The notes: generated by a model not told the origin, from the letters alone. A DNA stretch of 64,000 bases from an uncultured Sphingomonadales bacterium (GCA_903832325.1 CAILBC010000027.1:186001-250000), one strand, 5' to 3'. Positions 1 through 8,626 are shown, numbered from the stretch's first letter. A program made the numbers and translations.

Positions 1-1205
1 GCCTGCACCGGCGCCTCGATCAGCGCCAGCCGGATGGTCACCGTGGTGCCCACGCCCAGCTTGCTGGTGATGTCCATCCGCCCGCGATGGCGTTCGACGA
101 TATGCTTGACGATCGCCAGGCCGAGCCCCGTGCCACCGGCTGCACGGCTGCGGCCCGGGTCGGTGCGATAGAACCGGCGGGTAAGGTGGGGGATGTGGTC
201 GGGGTGGATGCCTTCTCCATGGTCGGTTACGCTCAGCACCGCTTCGTGCCCCCTGATCACCACGCGCAGTTCCACCGGCTTTCCGGGATCGGAATATTTC
301 ATCGAATTGTCGACCAGATTGCGGATCACTTGGTCTAGCTGCTGGCGATCACCCTGCACGACCGCGTCGTCGGCCTCTACCAGGATGCGTTCGTCGCCCA
401 CGGTGGCGGCCACTTCGCCGCCGATCGATGCGGCCATCTGGCCCAGATCGATATGATCGCGCGGCAAATCGTGCTTTTCCGCCTCGATCCGCGACAGCGA
501 CATCAGGTCTTCGACAAGATGCTGCAAGCGGCGCGCCTCACGCAGGACCGTGGCGTGAAACCGCGTGGTGGTGGCCGCATCGATGCGCGCATCGGGATCG
601 GCCAGCGTTTCGATATAGCCGATGATCGAGGCGAGCGGGGTGCGCAGTTCGTGGCTGGCATTGGCCACGAAATCGGTATGCGCGCGGCTGATATCGGCCT
701 CGGCGGTGCGATCGACCAGCTCGATCAGCGAAAAACGGTCATCCACGGCCACGCGGCGCACTTGCCAGATGCTGCGCGGGCCGGTCAGGCCGCGCACCGT
801 CACGCTGCCTTCGCGGCGGTCGAGCAGCGTGATCGCTTCGGGATGGCGCAGCGCCACGCGGGCATCCTGGCCAACGATATGCCCGCCCAGTTCGCCGCGT
901 GCGGCGGCATTGGCGGCGGCAATGCGCTGGCCATCGAGCATCAGCACCGGCACGCCGAACGGTTCGATCAGATCGATCATCGCCTGGCGCGACAGGCCGC
1001 TGTCTTCGGCGGGGCGCATTTCCACCACTGGGGCGGGTTGCCACAGCCACAGGCTGCCGATCCACGCCACCACGATCACCGCGATCAACACCGGTTCGGC
1101 CCCGGCAATCAGCATGCCCAGCCCGGCAAACAGCGCGATCACAATGCCGGACCACGGCATGTTCGACAGGCCTGTGCCCGAATACGCGGCGGTGGATGTG
1201 CTCAT
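1..1205 (-). CDS. phoR: PhoR-type sensor histidine kinase (3' end outside window)
   Basis: This gene runs off the left edge; about 401 codons are visible and only the extreme C-terminus is missing. The ATG at 1205 opens a protein with two hydrophobic segments (about residues 20-57), a PAS-like region (about 75-170) and a dimerisation box NASHELRTPL with the phospho-accepting His at about 185. An ATPase domain follows, with an N box (RNLVDNSMKY) and the G boxes DHGEGI and GTGLGLAIVKH. Two short N-terminal membrane segments without a large periplasmic sensor, plus PAS-HisKA-HATPase, is the PhoR layout, the kinase for phosphate limitation that pairs with PhoB. The partner would lie to the left, outside the window, so a related orphan kinase cannot be excluded. 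Five 11-bp tandem units lie just upstream of the start. Confidence 0.8.
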   Translation of the reverse strand, partial: MSTSTAAYSGTGLSNMPWSGIVIALFAGLGMLIAGAEPVLIAVIVVAWIGSLWLWQPAPVVEMRPAEDSGLSRQAMIDLIEPFGVPVLMLDGQRIAAANAAARGELGGHIVGQDARVALRHPEAITLLDRREGSVTVRGLTGPRSIWQVRRVAVDDRFSLIELVDRTAEADISRAHTDFVANASHELRTPLASIIGYIETLADPDARIDAATTTRFHATVLREARRLQHLVEDLMSLSRIEAEKHDLPRDHIDLGQMAASIGGEVAATVGDERILVEADDAVVQGDRQQLDQVIRNLVDNSMKYSDPGKPVELRVVIRGHEAVLSVTDHGEGIHPDHIPHLTRRFYRTDPGRSRAAGGTGLGLAIVKHIVERHRGRMDITSKLGVGTTVTIRLALIEAPVQ

Positions 1206-1213
1206 GACATTCC

Positions 1214-1268
1214 GATGATGGGCCGATAATGGCCCGATGATGGCCCGACAAGAGCCCGATTATGGCAA
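1214..1268. repeat. 11-bp tandem repeat upstream of phoR
   Basis: Five consecutive 11-bp units of the form GATNATGGCCC (the fourth is GACAAGAGCCC) begin nine bases upstream of the phoR start codon. A period of 11 bp is about one helical turn, so identical base patterns face the same side of the DNA. Confidence 0.75.
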
Positions 1269-1370
1269 GCTGCGGTTCCGCGTACCAGTGGATCATGACG
1301 GTATGCCTACAAAGGCCGAAAGGGCAACGGTTCAGCGCCAAGGGCCGGTTTTTTCGTACTTTTCGTGCCT

Positions 1371-1458
1371 GATACGGATGTGCGATGCGTGGAATTCATC
1401 GCACCACGTGACGCTCGGGCGCCGCGCGGGCTGATACCAATGTGCGTCAAGTCAAGCG
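1371..1458 (+). repeat. Interspersed palindromic repeat, family 1, copy A
   Basis: This block of about 88 bp shares long identical stretches with 35979-36065 and 28795-28892, which lie in the opposite orientation. Landmarks in order are ATACGGATGTGCGATG, a short loop, CATCGCAC, GTGACGCTC, GCGCCGCGCGGGCT, ATACCAATGTGCGTCAAG. It contains an 8-bp hairpin (GTGCGATG/CATCGCAC). It is intergenic, between phoR and a small membrane protein gene. Confidence 0.85.
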
Positions 1459-1462
1459 CGTA

Positions 1463-1687
1463 CTATCCGGGGTGGCGCAGGCCCATCGCCAGACAAACGA
1501 TCGCCACGATCAGTGCCCAGCTCGATACATGGCCCCACGATACCAGCGAAACCCGGTCCAGATCGCGCCGCCGGGCGTGAAACCGGTCGCGGATCGTGCC
1601 GAACAGCGCGATTGCCCCGGCCAGGGTGGCTACGGTGAAAAAGGGGTGCGACAGGGCTGTGTCGATCGGGTCCATCGCCCGCGCCAT
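1463..1687 (-). CDS. Small membrane protein of unknown function
   Basis: This is a short open frame of 74 residues from the ATG at 1687 (an in-frame ATG at 1732 would add 15 residues but nearly touches the tRNA). The sequence shows two hydrophobic stretches (about residues 15-33 and 50-68) separated by a basic loop rich in Arg and Asp, which suggests two membrane-spanning helices. It lies directly downstream of tRNA-Glu on the same strand and could be read through from it. I do not recognise the family. The reading frame is plausible but short, so it could be spurious. Confidence 0.45.
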   Translation of the reverse strand: MARAMDPIDTALSHPFFTVATLAGAIALFGTIRDRFHARRRDLDRVSLVSWGHVSSWALIVAIVCLAMGLRHPG

Positions 1688-1739
1688 AGGCAACTGCCCT
1701 GCCGGCCGCAACCGGTCCGCCGTTGCGGCCATGGCGATA

Positions 1740-1814
1740 TGGTGACCCCTACGGGAATCGAACCCGTGTTTCAGCCGTGAAAGGGCCGCGTCCTAACCGC
1801 TAGACGAAGGGGCC
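1740..1814 (-). tRNA. tRNA-Glu (TTC), copy 2
   Basis: The 75-nt cloverleaf includes an encoded CCA. The acceptor stem GGCCCCT pairs with AGGGGTC, the anticodon is TTC in the loop CTTTCAC, and the T arm reads CGGGTTCGATTCCCG. It is identical to the copy 60 bp upstream. Confidence 0.97.
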
Positions 1815-1874
1815 GAAATGGTTTGCCGCCAGATCGTCAGGGGGCCCGGCACAGCGGCCGGTCTCCGACGGAAA

Positions 1875-1949
1875 TGGTGACCCCTACGGGAATCGAACCC
1901 GTGTTTCAGCCGTGAAAGGGCCGCGTCCTAACCGCTAGACGAAGGGGCC
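1875..1949 (-). tRNA. tRNA-Glu (TTC), copy 1
   Basis: This 75-nt gene is identical to the copy at 1740-1814, with anticodon TTC and encoded CCA. It is the promoter-proximal copy; a strong promoter-like sequence lies about 30 bp upstream (1981-2009). The two copies are probably one transcript. Confidence 0.97.
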
Positions 1950-1980
1950 ACGGCGCGTACCACCGCTGGGCAGGTCCGCG

Positions 1981-2009
1981 CCTCTATTGGCTCTGTCCGG
2001 GCGCGTCAA
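1981..2009 (-). promoter_or_regulatory. Promoter candidate for the tRNA-Glu pair
   Basis: On the minus strand TTGACG (2009-2004) is followed after exactly 17 bp by TAGAGG (1986-1981), which puts the expected start of transcription about 25 bp ahead of the mature tRNA 5' end. Confidence 0.6.
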
Positions 2010-2067
2010 TACCCATTTGCAGGCCCATTGTGACATCGCCTGTCATGCGTATTGCGCAGCAGCCTGG

Positions 2068-3879
2068 TCAATCGGCAAAGGCGGCATCATCGACATGCAG
2101 TTCGGCCGCCGGGCGGCTGCCCCAATCATCGATCCGCGCACGCCCGGTCAGCCAGAAGCGCCGCCCTTTGTGCCCGTGCAGCAGCGCCTGGCCCAGTGGC
2201 GTGGTTGCGGCGCGAAACGCGATCGCCTTGAAACTTGCGCCATCATTGCCGGTGGCGACCATGCGCACATGGTCCTGCCCAACAGGTTCGCATTTCACCA
2301 GCCGTACCGGCCCGATTGCCACGCGTGGCCCCGGCCAGCCGATGCCGAACGGCCCCGCCATCTCCAGCGTGTTGACCAGATCCGGGGTCAGCCCGCGCGG
2401 CGCCAGCGACAGATCGATCAGCAGCGTCTGCGCGGCGCGCGCGCGCGCCACATCGCGTGCCAGGCGCTCATCGAGAAAGGCCTGCAGCGCGCCAATCTGC
2501 CCCGGCGCCACGGTCAGGCCGCAGGCCATGGCATGGCCGCCACCGGCAATCAGCAGCCCGGCCGCGCGTGCGGCGATTACCGCGGCGCCCAGATCGACCC
2601 CGGCAATCGACCGGCCCGATCCTTTGCCATTGCCCGCCTCGTCGGCATCGAGCGCTATGATCAGCGTGGGGCGCCCGCTCTTTTCCTTGATCCGCCCGGC
2701 CACGATGCCGATCACGCCGGGGTGCCAGCCCGATCCGGCCAGCACATGCACCGCGCGGTCGCCCGCCTGGGCCAGCGCGGTTTCGGCGGCTTCCTGCACT
2801 GCCTGTTCGATCGCGCGGCGTTCATCGTTGAGCTGCGACAGGCGCGCGGCAATGTCCATCGCCTCATCGGCATCGGGCGTGGTCAGCAGCCGCACGCCCA
2901 GCCCGGAATCGCCGATCCGCCCCGCCGCATTGATGCGCGGGCCCAGCGCAAAGCCCAGATCGCTGCACGACGGGCTGCGCCCCAGCCGGCTGGCATCGAT
3001 CAGCGCGGCCAGCCCGGTGTTTTCGCGCCGCGCCATCACTTTCAGCCCTTGCGCCACCATTGCGCGGTTCAGCCCGCGCAATTGCGCCACATCGGCCACC
3101 GTGCCCAGCGCCACCAGATCGAGCAGCCCCATCAGATCGGGCGGCGGCCCCCCGGCAAAATAGCCGCGCGCACGCAGATCGCGCGCGGTGGCAATGGCCA
3201 GCAGAAACGCCATGCCCACCGCCGCCAGATGGCCATGCGCGGCGGCTTCGTCGCTTTCATCCAGCCGGTTGGGATTGACCAGCGCCAGCGCGGGCGGCAA
3301 TTCGGCCGAACACTTGTGGTGATCGACCACGATCACCTCCACCCCGGCATCGGCCGCCATGGCCAGCGCCTCATGCGCCATGGCCCCGCAATCGACCGTT
3401 ACCACCAGCCGCGCGCCTTCCGCGCCCAGCCGCACCAGCGCCGCGCCCGACGGGCCATACCCTTCGAGCAGGCGATCAGGGATATAGGCGCGCGCATCGC
3501 TGCCGCAGAGCCGCAGAAACCGGATCAGCAGCGCGGCACTGGTCGCGCCATCAACATCGTAATCGCCATAGACCGCGATTGCTTCGCCGGCGGTGATGGC
3601 ATCAGCCAGCCGCGCCGCGGCTTTGTCCATGTCGCGAAAAATCGATGGATCGGGCAGGAATTCGCGCAAGGTCGGGCGGCGGTGGCGATCAAGCTCTGCC
3701 CGGTCGATCCCGCGTGACAGCAGCAGCTGATCAACCAGATCGTCGCCCAAGTGCTGGTCTGGCATCTGCTGGTCTGGCGCCGCATCGGCGGCTTGCGCGC
3801 CAAAATCCATGTTGCCGCCGCGCCAGCGCCAGGCGAGGCCCGACAGCGACTGGTCGATCGAAGTGATGGGTCTGGTCAT
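2068..3879 (-). CDS. recJ: Single-stranded-DNA-specific exonuclease RecJ
   Basis: RecJ degrades single-stranded DNA 5' to 3' in recombination and mismatch or base-excision repair. The 603-residue protein has the DHH phosphoesterase motifs in order: GDYDVDG (about 105-111), TVDCGA (about 161-166) and VVDHHK (about 184-189). The DHHA1 motif GGGHAMACG follows at about 475. The length matches alphaproteobacterial RecJ, which is usually about 570-610 residues. The ATG at 3879 is followed by a family-like N-terminus. It is transcribed away from the glycine-rich exported protein gene, and the 259-bp gap between them must hold both promoters. No partner gene adjoins it. Confidence 0.96.
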   Translation of the reverse strand: MTRPITSIDQSLSGLAWRWRGGNMDFGAQAADAAPDQQMPDQHLGDDLVDQLLLSRGIDRAELDRHRRPTLREFLPDPSIFRDMDKAAARLADAITAGEAIAVYGDYDVDGATSAALLIRFLRLCGSDARAYIPDRLLEGYGPSGAALVRLGAEGARLVVTVDCGAMAHEALAMAADAGVEVIVVDHHKCSAELPPALALVNPNRLDESDEAAAHGHLAAVGMAFLLAIATARDLRARGYFAGGPPPDLMGLLDLVALGTVADVAQLRGLNRAMVAQGLKVMARRENTGLAALIDASRLGRSPSCSDLGFALGPRINAAGRIGDSGLGVRLLTTPDADEAMDIAARLSQLNDERRAIEQAVQEAAETALAQAGDRAVHVLAGSGWHPGVIGIVAGRIKEKSGRPTLIIALDADEAGNGKGSGRSIAGVDLGAAVIAARAAGLLIAGGGHAMACGLTVAPGQIGALQAFLDERLARDVARARAAQTLLIDLSLAPRGLTPDLVNTLEMAGPFGIGWPGPRVAIGPVRLVKCEPVGQDHVRMVATGNDGASFKAIAFRAATTPLGQALLHGHKGRRFWLTGRARIDDWGSRPAAELHVDDAAFAD

Positions 3880-4138
3880 GGCGTCTATCGCTGGTCTGCC
3901 TGCCGGCCAAGGTCAAGGCCGCCATGCACGGATTTGTCGCCCCGGCGCGTGTCCGGTGCGCCCGGTCTTGAAATTGGCGCTGGCGCATGGTCTTGTGCCG
4001 GTCCTGCCTGTAACAATGGTCAACAAGGTCGCCAGGACAGATAGCGTGCCTGTATCCATCGGGGTGCAGAACCACGCGCACGCGGCAAGCGCGCCCGGCC
4101 GGGCGTGGCCGCGGGGCCAACTGCACGGGGGACCATGA

Positions 4139-5524
4139 ATGAACAGATTTTCCGGATTTTCGAAACGGGGCCTGATCACAACCGGGCTGGGATTGGGCTT
4201 GGCTGGCGGCGGGCTGGCTGGCGGTGTATTGGCCGTGGGCGAAGTGCTGCATGCGGCGCAGGCCACCACCGGCCCGATCGCGCGCTATGACATGCGCGCC
4301 GGCACGACCAGCGGCATGGGCGCGATGATGGGCGGCGGCGGCATGGGTGGCGGCGGCGGCATGGGCGGCGCGATGGGCATGATGTTTGGCGGCGGCAATC
4401 GCGGCGGCCCGACGCACGAATTGACGCTGGAACTGGGATCGAGCCAGGCGCCGCAGGGCGCGGCGCCCAATGCCGACCATTTCATGCCCGCGGGTGCGCG
4501 GCTGGGCACTTCGGTGCCGCTGGAAACGCCCGAAAAGCCGAAGGCCGAGGCGCCGTCGCAACCCGAAAATCCGCAAGAGCGCGAATTCCGGCGGCCGCAG
4601 GGGCGCATGCTGATATTCTGGGGCTGCGGCGAACACAGCCCGCCGGGCCAGCCGGTGGTAATCGATTTTGCCAAAATGGCCGCAGGCCAGATGCCCGCCG
4701 GCCTGTTTGGCGGTTCGGTGCCGATGGATCGCTGGGTCAATCTCATGTCCAGCCGCACGTATGGCCATTGGCCCAATTCGCGCGACCGCAAGACCGTTTC
4801 GTCGGACAGTTCGCTGCTCGGGCCGCACCGCGTGGTGGCCAATTATGCGCCGCCAATGGCGTTTACCCTGGCGCATGATTTCATGGCGCCGCTTTCGGTC
4901 AGCAGCACGATGCAACCGGGCGGATCGGTGCTGCTGCAGTGGAATCTGCTGCCCGATGCCACCGGCTATTACACCTCGCTGATCGGCGGCAAAAGCAGCG
5001 GGCAAAGGCGCGGCGGCGATGGTGGCCAGATGCAGGATCTGGTGTGGTGGTCATCGTCATCCTCGCGCGAATTCGGCGGCGGGCTGTCGGACTGGCTGTC
5101 GCCCGGCACGGTGGCGCGGCTGGTGGCGGCGCGCACGGTCATGTCGCCGCAAACTTCCACGTGCACGATCCCGGCCGAAGTCCATGCCGCCGCATCGACC
5201 TTCATGATGACGACGATGATCGGCTATGGCCCCGAAGAACGCTTTGCCTATCCCGCGCGCCCGGCCGATCCGCGCGCGGTGTGGCATATCGAATGGGAAG
5301 CGCGCATCCGCCACCGTTCGATGACCAGCTTCATGCCCGGCATGCCGATGCCGGGCATGCAGGGCAGGGGCGATAGCCAATCGGGCGACCGGTCGCGCCA
5401 AAACCAGCAGGATCAGCACCAGCAGGATCAGGCGTGCCAGCCAAAGAAAAAGCGCGGATTTGGCGGGCTGGGCGGCATGATCGGCGGCGTGCTTGGCGGC
5501 GGGAGCGCGAATGACGGCTGCTGA
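4139..5524 (+). CDS. Glycine/methionine-rich exported protein of unknown function
   Basis: This 461-residue protein begins with a positively charged segment and a long Gly/Leu-rich hydrophobic stretch (about residues 10-42), which looks like a signal peptide or membrane anchor. A low-complexity Gly/Met run follows (about 58-86), then a central region of about 320 residues with WGCGEHSPPGQP and GGSVLLQWNLLPDATGYY. The C-terminal tail runs from a Gln/Asp-rich stretch through a Lys/Arg patch and a second Gly-rich segment to a terminal Cys. The phrase around GSVLLQWNLLPDATGY resembles a fibronectin-type beta strand, but the evidence is weak. I know no function. An envelope location is the best inference. 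The start at 4139 follows the GGGGGACC stretch only loosely. Confidence 0.7.
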   Translation: MNRFSGFSKRGLITTGLGLGLAGGGLAGGVLAVGEVLHAAQATTGPIARYDMRAGTTSGMGAMMGGGGMGGGGGMGGAMGMMFGGGNRGGPTHELTLELGSSQAPQGAAPNADHFMPAGARLGTSVPLETPEKPKAEAPSQPENPQEREFRRPQGRMLIFWGCGEHSPPGQPVVIDFAKMAAGQMPAGLFGGSVPMDRWVNLMSSRTYGHWPNSRDRKTVSSDSSLLGPHRVVANYAPPMAFTLAHDFMAPLSVSSTMQPGGSVLLQWNLLPDATGYYTSLIGGKSSGQRRGGDGGQMQDLVWWSSSSSREFGGGLSDWLSPGTVARLVAARTVMSPQTSTCTIPAEVHAAASTFMMTTMIGYGPEERFAYPARPADPRAVWHIEWEARIRHRSMTSFMPGMPMPGMQGRGDSQSGDRSRQNQQDQHQQDQACQPKKKRGFGGLGGMIGGVLGGGSANDGC

Positions 5525-5548
5525 GCAGGCACGCGGCAGGCAGGGCGC

Positions 5549-6064
5549 GTGCGCTTCCGGCGCAGAACGGCGGCGCGCGCCTTGCTGATCGTGTGGCACA
5601 GCCGCACCGGCGCGGCGCAGGCCATGGCCGGCGCCGCGCTGGACGGGGCGCAGGCGGAACTGGGCACCGGCGTGCGCCTGGTCGCGGCCGAGGCGGCCGG
5701 GCCCGATGATCTGGCGGCGGCGCGCGGCCTGCTGTTTGTCTGCCCGGAAAACCTGGGGGGGCTGACCGGCGAAATGAAGGCGCTGTTTGATCGCTGCTAT
5801 TACCCGCTGCTGGGCCGCATCGAAGGGCGCGCCTATGCCACCGCGATTGCCGCCGGCACCGCGGGGCAGGGGGCCGAGGCACAGATCGATCGCATTGTCA
5901 CCGGCTGGCGCCTGCGCCGCGTGGCGCCATCGCTGATCGTGCGGCTGGGCGTGGATACCCCGGCCGCGATTGCCGCGCCAAAGGTGCTGTCTGGTAACGA
6001 TTGGCAAATCTGTCGTGATTTAGGACGGGCCATGGCAGCGGGCTTGCAACTTGGGGTTTTCTGA
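5549..6064 (+). CDS. Flavodoxin-like / NAD(P)H-dependent FMN reductase family protein
   Basis: The 171-residue protein starts at GTG 5549, only 24 bp after the preceding stop, so the two genes may be cotranscribed. After a basic N-terminus it shows a first beta strand and phosphate-binding loop typical of flavodoxin folds (LLIVWHSRTGAAQAMA, about 12-27). Later segments are LLFVCPENLGGLTGEMKALFDRCYY (about 61-85, with the flavin-ring contact loop and an aromatic cluster) and a YATAIAAGTAGQG strand-loop. The family binds FMN and shuttles electrons; the substrate cannot be read from the sequence. It is slightly shorter than typical NQO-like reductases. Confidence 0.75.
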   Translation: MRFRRRTAARALLIVWHSRTGAAQAMAGAALDGAQAELGTGVRLVAAEAAGPDDLAAARGLLFVCPENLGGLTGEMKALFDRCYYPLLGRIEGRAYATAIAAGTAGQGAEAQIDRIVTGWRLRRVAPSLIVRLGVDTPAAIAAPKVLSGNDWQICRDLGRAMAAGLQLGVF

Positions 6065-6140
6065 CCATTCTGGAGCAAACGTTGCGTGCCCTGCAGGTGC
6101 GCGGCGTCTTTATAAAGCAATTGCCGGGATGTGACGGACC

Positions 6141-6923
6141 GTGGTGCCCAATGAACGCAAACAGGACCGTCGTGCCCCTGTCCCCCCGTGGGGATCGTCG
6201 GCTGCGCCGGTTGCCGGGCTGCTGTTCGATCCGGCGGCACAGCCCGGCGCCGATAATCTGGTGACACTGGCGCAAATCGCGGGCACATTCGATGTGGTGC
6301 GCCGCGATGACCGGCCGACAGCCAAAGGCGGGCGCGCCGAACTGCTGCGCGACGGGCTGATGTTCGATTGCCGGGGGCTGGCACCGGCGCCGCCGCTGGC
6401 CGTGGCAACCGTGGCACAGACAATCGCCCTGCCGCCAGCGTTTGCGTCTGCCGCGCACGCGCTGGTCACGATTGCGCCGGGGCCGCAGTTGGCCGGCGCG
6501 GCGCAATTGTTGCCGGTGGTGCGGATTCTTGCCGGGCTGGTGCTGGCGCTGGCCGAATTGCCGGCGGTGCAGGCGGTTGTGTGGTTGCCGGCGCAGATCG
6601 CGATGGCGCCGGCCTGGTTTGTCGAGGCGGTGGGGATCTGGTTGCAGGGCGGCCCGTTTCCCGCGCTGGCGCTGACCGGGCTGCTGCGCTGCGATGGCGG
6701 CCTTGCCAGCCAGGGTCTGGCCTATTTCACCGGGCAGGAATTCGTGCTGTCCGGCCGCGACGGCAGTTTGCGCGAAAACGACATGCGCGGCGCGGTGCGG
6801 CTGACTGACTGGCTGGTGGCGCATGGTCGCATCGATGCCGCGTGCGATGTCGATCTGACCGGATTTGGCACGGTTCGCCTTATGCCAGAGGCGCCTGACC
6901 GCCTTCGCGCCACTGTCCTTTAG
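6141..6923 (+). CDS. Conserved-looking protein of unknown function
   Basis: This 260-residue frame starts at GTG (6141, alternative GTG 6144), 76 bp after the flavodoxin-like gene. I do not recognise the family. What can be seen is an N-terminal stretch with a Pro/Ala-rich linker, a hydrophobic Ala/Leu-rich middle (about 100-150), the phrase VVWLPAQIAMAPAWF, and a C-terminal segment with GLAYFTGQEFVL and GTVRLMP. Codon use matches its neighbours and no competing long frame fits better, so it is likely real. It precedes the AHH nuclease on the same strand with a 110-bp gap. Confidence 0.65.
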   Translation: MVPNERKQDRRAPVPPWGSSAAPVAGLLFDPAAQPGADNLVTLAQIAGTFDVVRRDDRPTAKGGRAELLRDGLMFDCRGLAPAPPLAVATVAQTIALPPAFASAAHALVTIAPGPQLAGAAQLLPVVRILAGLVLALAELPAVQAVVWLPAQIAMAPAWFVEAVGIWLQGGPFPALALTGLLRCDGGLASQGLAYFTGQEFVLSGRDGSLRENDMRGAVRLTDWLVAHGRIDAACDVDLTGFGTVRLMPEAPDRLRATVL

Positions 6924-7033
6924 CACCGATTTGGCGACAAGCCGAATCGGGCGGTTTTCGGCAATGGTTTGTTTACCGGTGCGCCCCAGCCTGAAATTTC
7001 ACGACGCGGGGGGGACAAGGGCATGACCGCACG

Positions 7034-7564
7034 ATGACGCAAACGCGCGCCGCGCTGCCGTTTCGTGCGGTCAACGTGCCCGGTACGCGGGGGTACCGGG
7101 CGGGGCTGCAGCGCCATCACGTGCTGCCGCGCCAATTGTTCGATGTGTCGGGCATTGCCGATCTGATTGACCAGATCGGTGTCGAGGCGCTGGGGCTGCA
7201 TGATTTCAGCCGCAACGGTTTGCTGCTGCCGGCCACCGATGAACAGGCCGTGCGGCTGGGCCTGCCGCTGTATCGCGGCCCGCACCATAATTACAACGAG
7301 CTGGTGATCGAACGCATGGGCCAGATCGAGGCGGGGTGGCAGAAACGGCGCCGCGGCATCCGCCCCGACCATGCCCGGATCGAGGCGCTGATGCGGGTGG
7401 ACTTGTTGCAGCGCGCGCTGCGCCGCCGCCTGCTCGATCCGGCCCGCTGGCGCGGCATCGCGCTCAACGCGCGTGATCCCGCGCTCGATTTCACCCATCT
7501 GGATCGCATGGCCGAGGCGCTGTGGGCCGCAACAGCCGCCAGCCCGGCAGCGCTGGCCGATTAA
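7034..7564 (+). CDS. AHH-family HNH/Endo VII-type nuclease
   Basis: The 176-residue protein carries the signature of the AHH branch of HNH/ENDO VII nucleases: LQRHHVLPRQLF near residue 25, then FSRNGLLLPATDEQA, and a distal GPHHNYNELV at about residue 81. The paired histidines are the expected metal ligands and general base. The domain is known mostly as a C-terminal warhead of secreted polymorphic toxins. Here it stands alone, with no signal peptide, no toxin delivery domain and no evident immunity gene, so a housekeeping or defence role is equally possible. The ATG at 7034 is the first in frame. Its stop codon TAA overlaps the oppositely directed stop of the nitronate monooxygenase gene in a shared TTAA. 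Confidence 0.75.
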   Translation: MTQTRAALPFRAVNVPGTRGYRAGLQRHHVLPRQLFDVSGIADLIDQIGVEALGLHDFSRNGLLLPATDEQAVRLGLPLYRGPHHNYNELVIERMGQIEAGWQKRRRGIRPDHARIEALMRVDLLQRALRRRLLDPARWRGIALNARDPALDFTHLDRMAEALWAATAASPAALAD

Positions 7565-8541
7565 CCCAGGAAAGGTGCCGTGTTGGCTGCCAGGTCTGCG
7601 GCGGCTGCGCGATATTCCGCCTCGAACCGGGCCACGCGCTCGGCGACGCTTTCGATCGCGGTGATCGTGCCGATGCCCTGGCCCGAACCCCAGATGTCTT
7701 TCCACGCCTTGGCTTCGGAATTGCCGCCCGATCCGAAATTCATCTTTGACGGATCGCTTTCGGGCAGATTGTCCGGGTCCATCCCGGCGTTGACAATCGA
7801 TGACCGCAGATAATTGCCGTGAACCCCGGTGAACAAGTTGGAATAAACGATGTCGTCCGCGCCTGAATCGACAATCGCCTGCTTGTACGCATCCATCGCG
7901 CGCGCTTCATGCGTGGCGATCCAGGCCGAACCGATATAGGCCAGGTCCGCGCCGGTCGCCTGCGCGGCAAGGATCGAACGGCCATGGCCGATCGCCCCCG
8001 ACAGCGCGACCAGGCCATCGAACCAGGTGCGGATTTCCTGCACCAGCGCAAACGGCGATTGCGCCCCGGCATGGCCGCCGGCGCCCGCTGCCACCGGGAT
8101 CAGGCCATCGGCGCCCTTTTCGATCGCCTTGCGCGCGAAACGGTCGTTGATCACATCGTGCAGCACGATCCCGCCCCAGCCGTGCGCCGCGTTATAGACA
8201 TCTTCGCGCGCGCCCAGCGACGTGATCAGCAGCGGCACCTGCCATTTGGCGCACAGCGCCATGTCTTCTTCCAGCCGGTTGTTGGTGCGGTGCACGATCT
8301 GGTTGACCGCGAACGGCGCCGCTGGCTGGTCCGGGTGGGCGCGGTTGTGCGCGGCCAGGTCCTCGGTAATCTGGTGCAGCCATTCGTCCAGCTGGCTGAT
8401 CGGCCGCGCATTGAGCGAGGGAAAGCTGCCGACGACCCCGGCCTTGCATTGCGCGATCACCAGTTCGGGGCCGGAAATGATGAACAGCGGCGAGGCAATC
8501 ACCGGCAGGCGCAGATTGGCAAACAGCGGAGGCAGGGCCAT
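7561..8541 (-). CDS. Nitronate monooxygenase (2-nitropropane dioxygenase family)
   Basis: This 326-residue flavoprotein with a TIM-barrel fold oxidises alkyl nitronates such as propionate 3-nitronate to carbonyl compounds and nitrite. The N-terminus carries the substrate and FMN strand LPVIASPLFIISGPELV, and the centre carries VAAGAGGHAGAQSPF, where the His of GGHAG is the catalytic base. ALSGAIGHGRSILAAQATGADLAYIGSAWIAT forms the FMN phosphate site. Length and motif order fit class I enzymes. The ATG at 8541 directly precedes the conserved start. It is convergent with the AHH nuclease gene and codirectional with the amidohydrolase gene upstream, 85 bp away. Confidence 0.92.
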   Translation of the reverse strand: MALPPLFANLRLPVIASPLFIISGPELVIAQCKAGVVGSFPSLNARPISQLDEWLHQITEDLAAHNRAHPDQPAAPFAVNQIVHRTNNRLEEDMALCAKWQVPLLITSLGAREDVYNAAHGWGGIVLHDVINDRFARKAIEKGADGLIPVAAGAGGHAGAQSPFALVQEIRTWFDGLVALSGAIGHGRSILAAQATGADLAYIGSAWIATHEARAMDAYKQAIVDSGADDIVYSNLFTGVHGNYLRSSIVNAGMDPDNLPESDPSKMNFGSGGNSEAKAWKDIWGSGQGIGTITAIESVAERVARFEAEYRAAAADLAANTAPFLG

Positions 8542-8626
8542 CGGGGGTCTTTCTTAAGCGGTCGATTAAGGCAAGCGATAGGCGACCGCGCGGCGGCTTG
8601 TCAAACCGCGGCGCGGGGCCTGATGG

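Noticed and set aside
453..1229. Long plus-strand open frames over 87-1229
   Set aside because: They are shadows of the minus-strand phoR kinase, whose reading frame gives all histidine kinase motifs; the plus-strand translations are His/Arg/Gln-rich without family character.
1987..3717. 576-codon plus-strand frame opposite recJ
   Set aside because: RecJ motifs are complete on the minus strand; the plus-strand product is Arg/Gln/His-rich, typical of the antisense of a GC-rich gene.
3731..5005. 424-codon minus-strand frame opposite the glycine-rich protein
   Set aside because: It is Ala/His/Arg-rich and runs into recJ; the plus-strand protein has a signal-like start and sensible composition.
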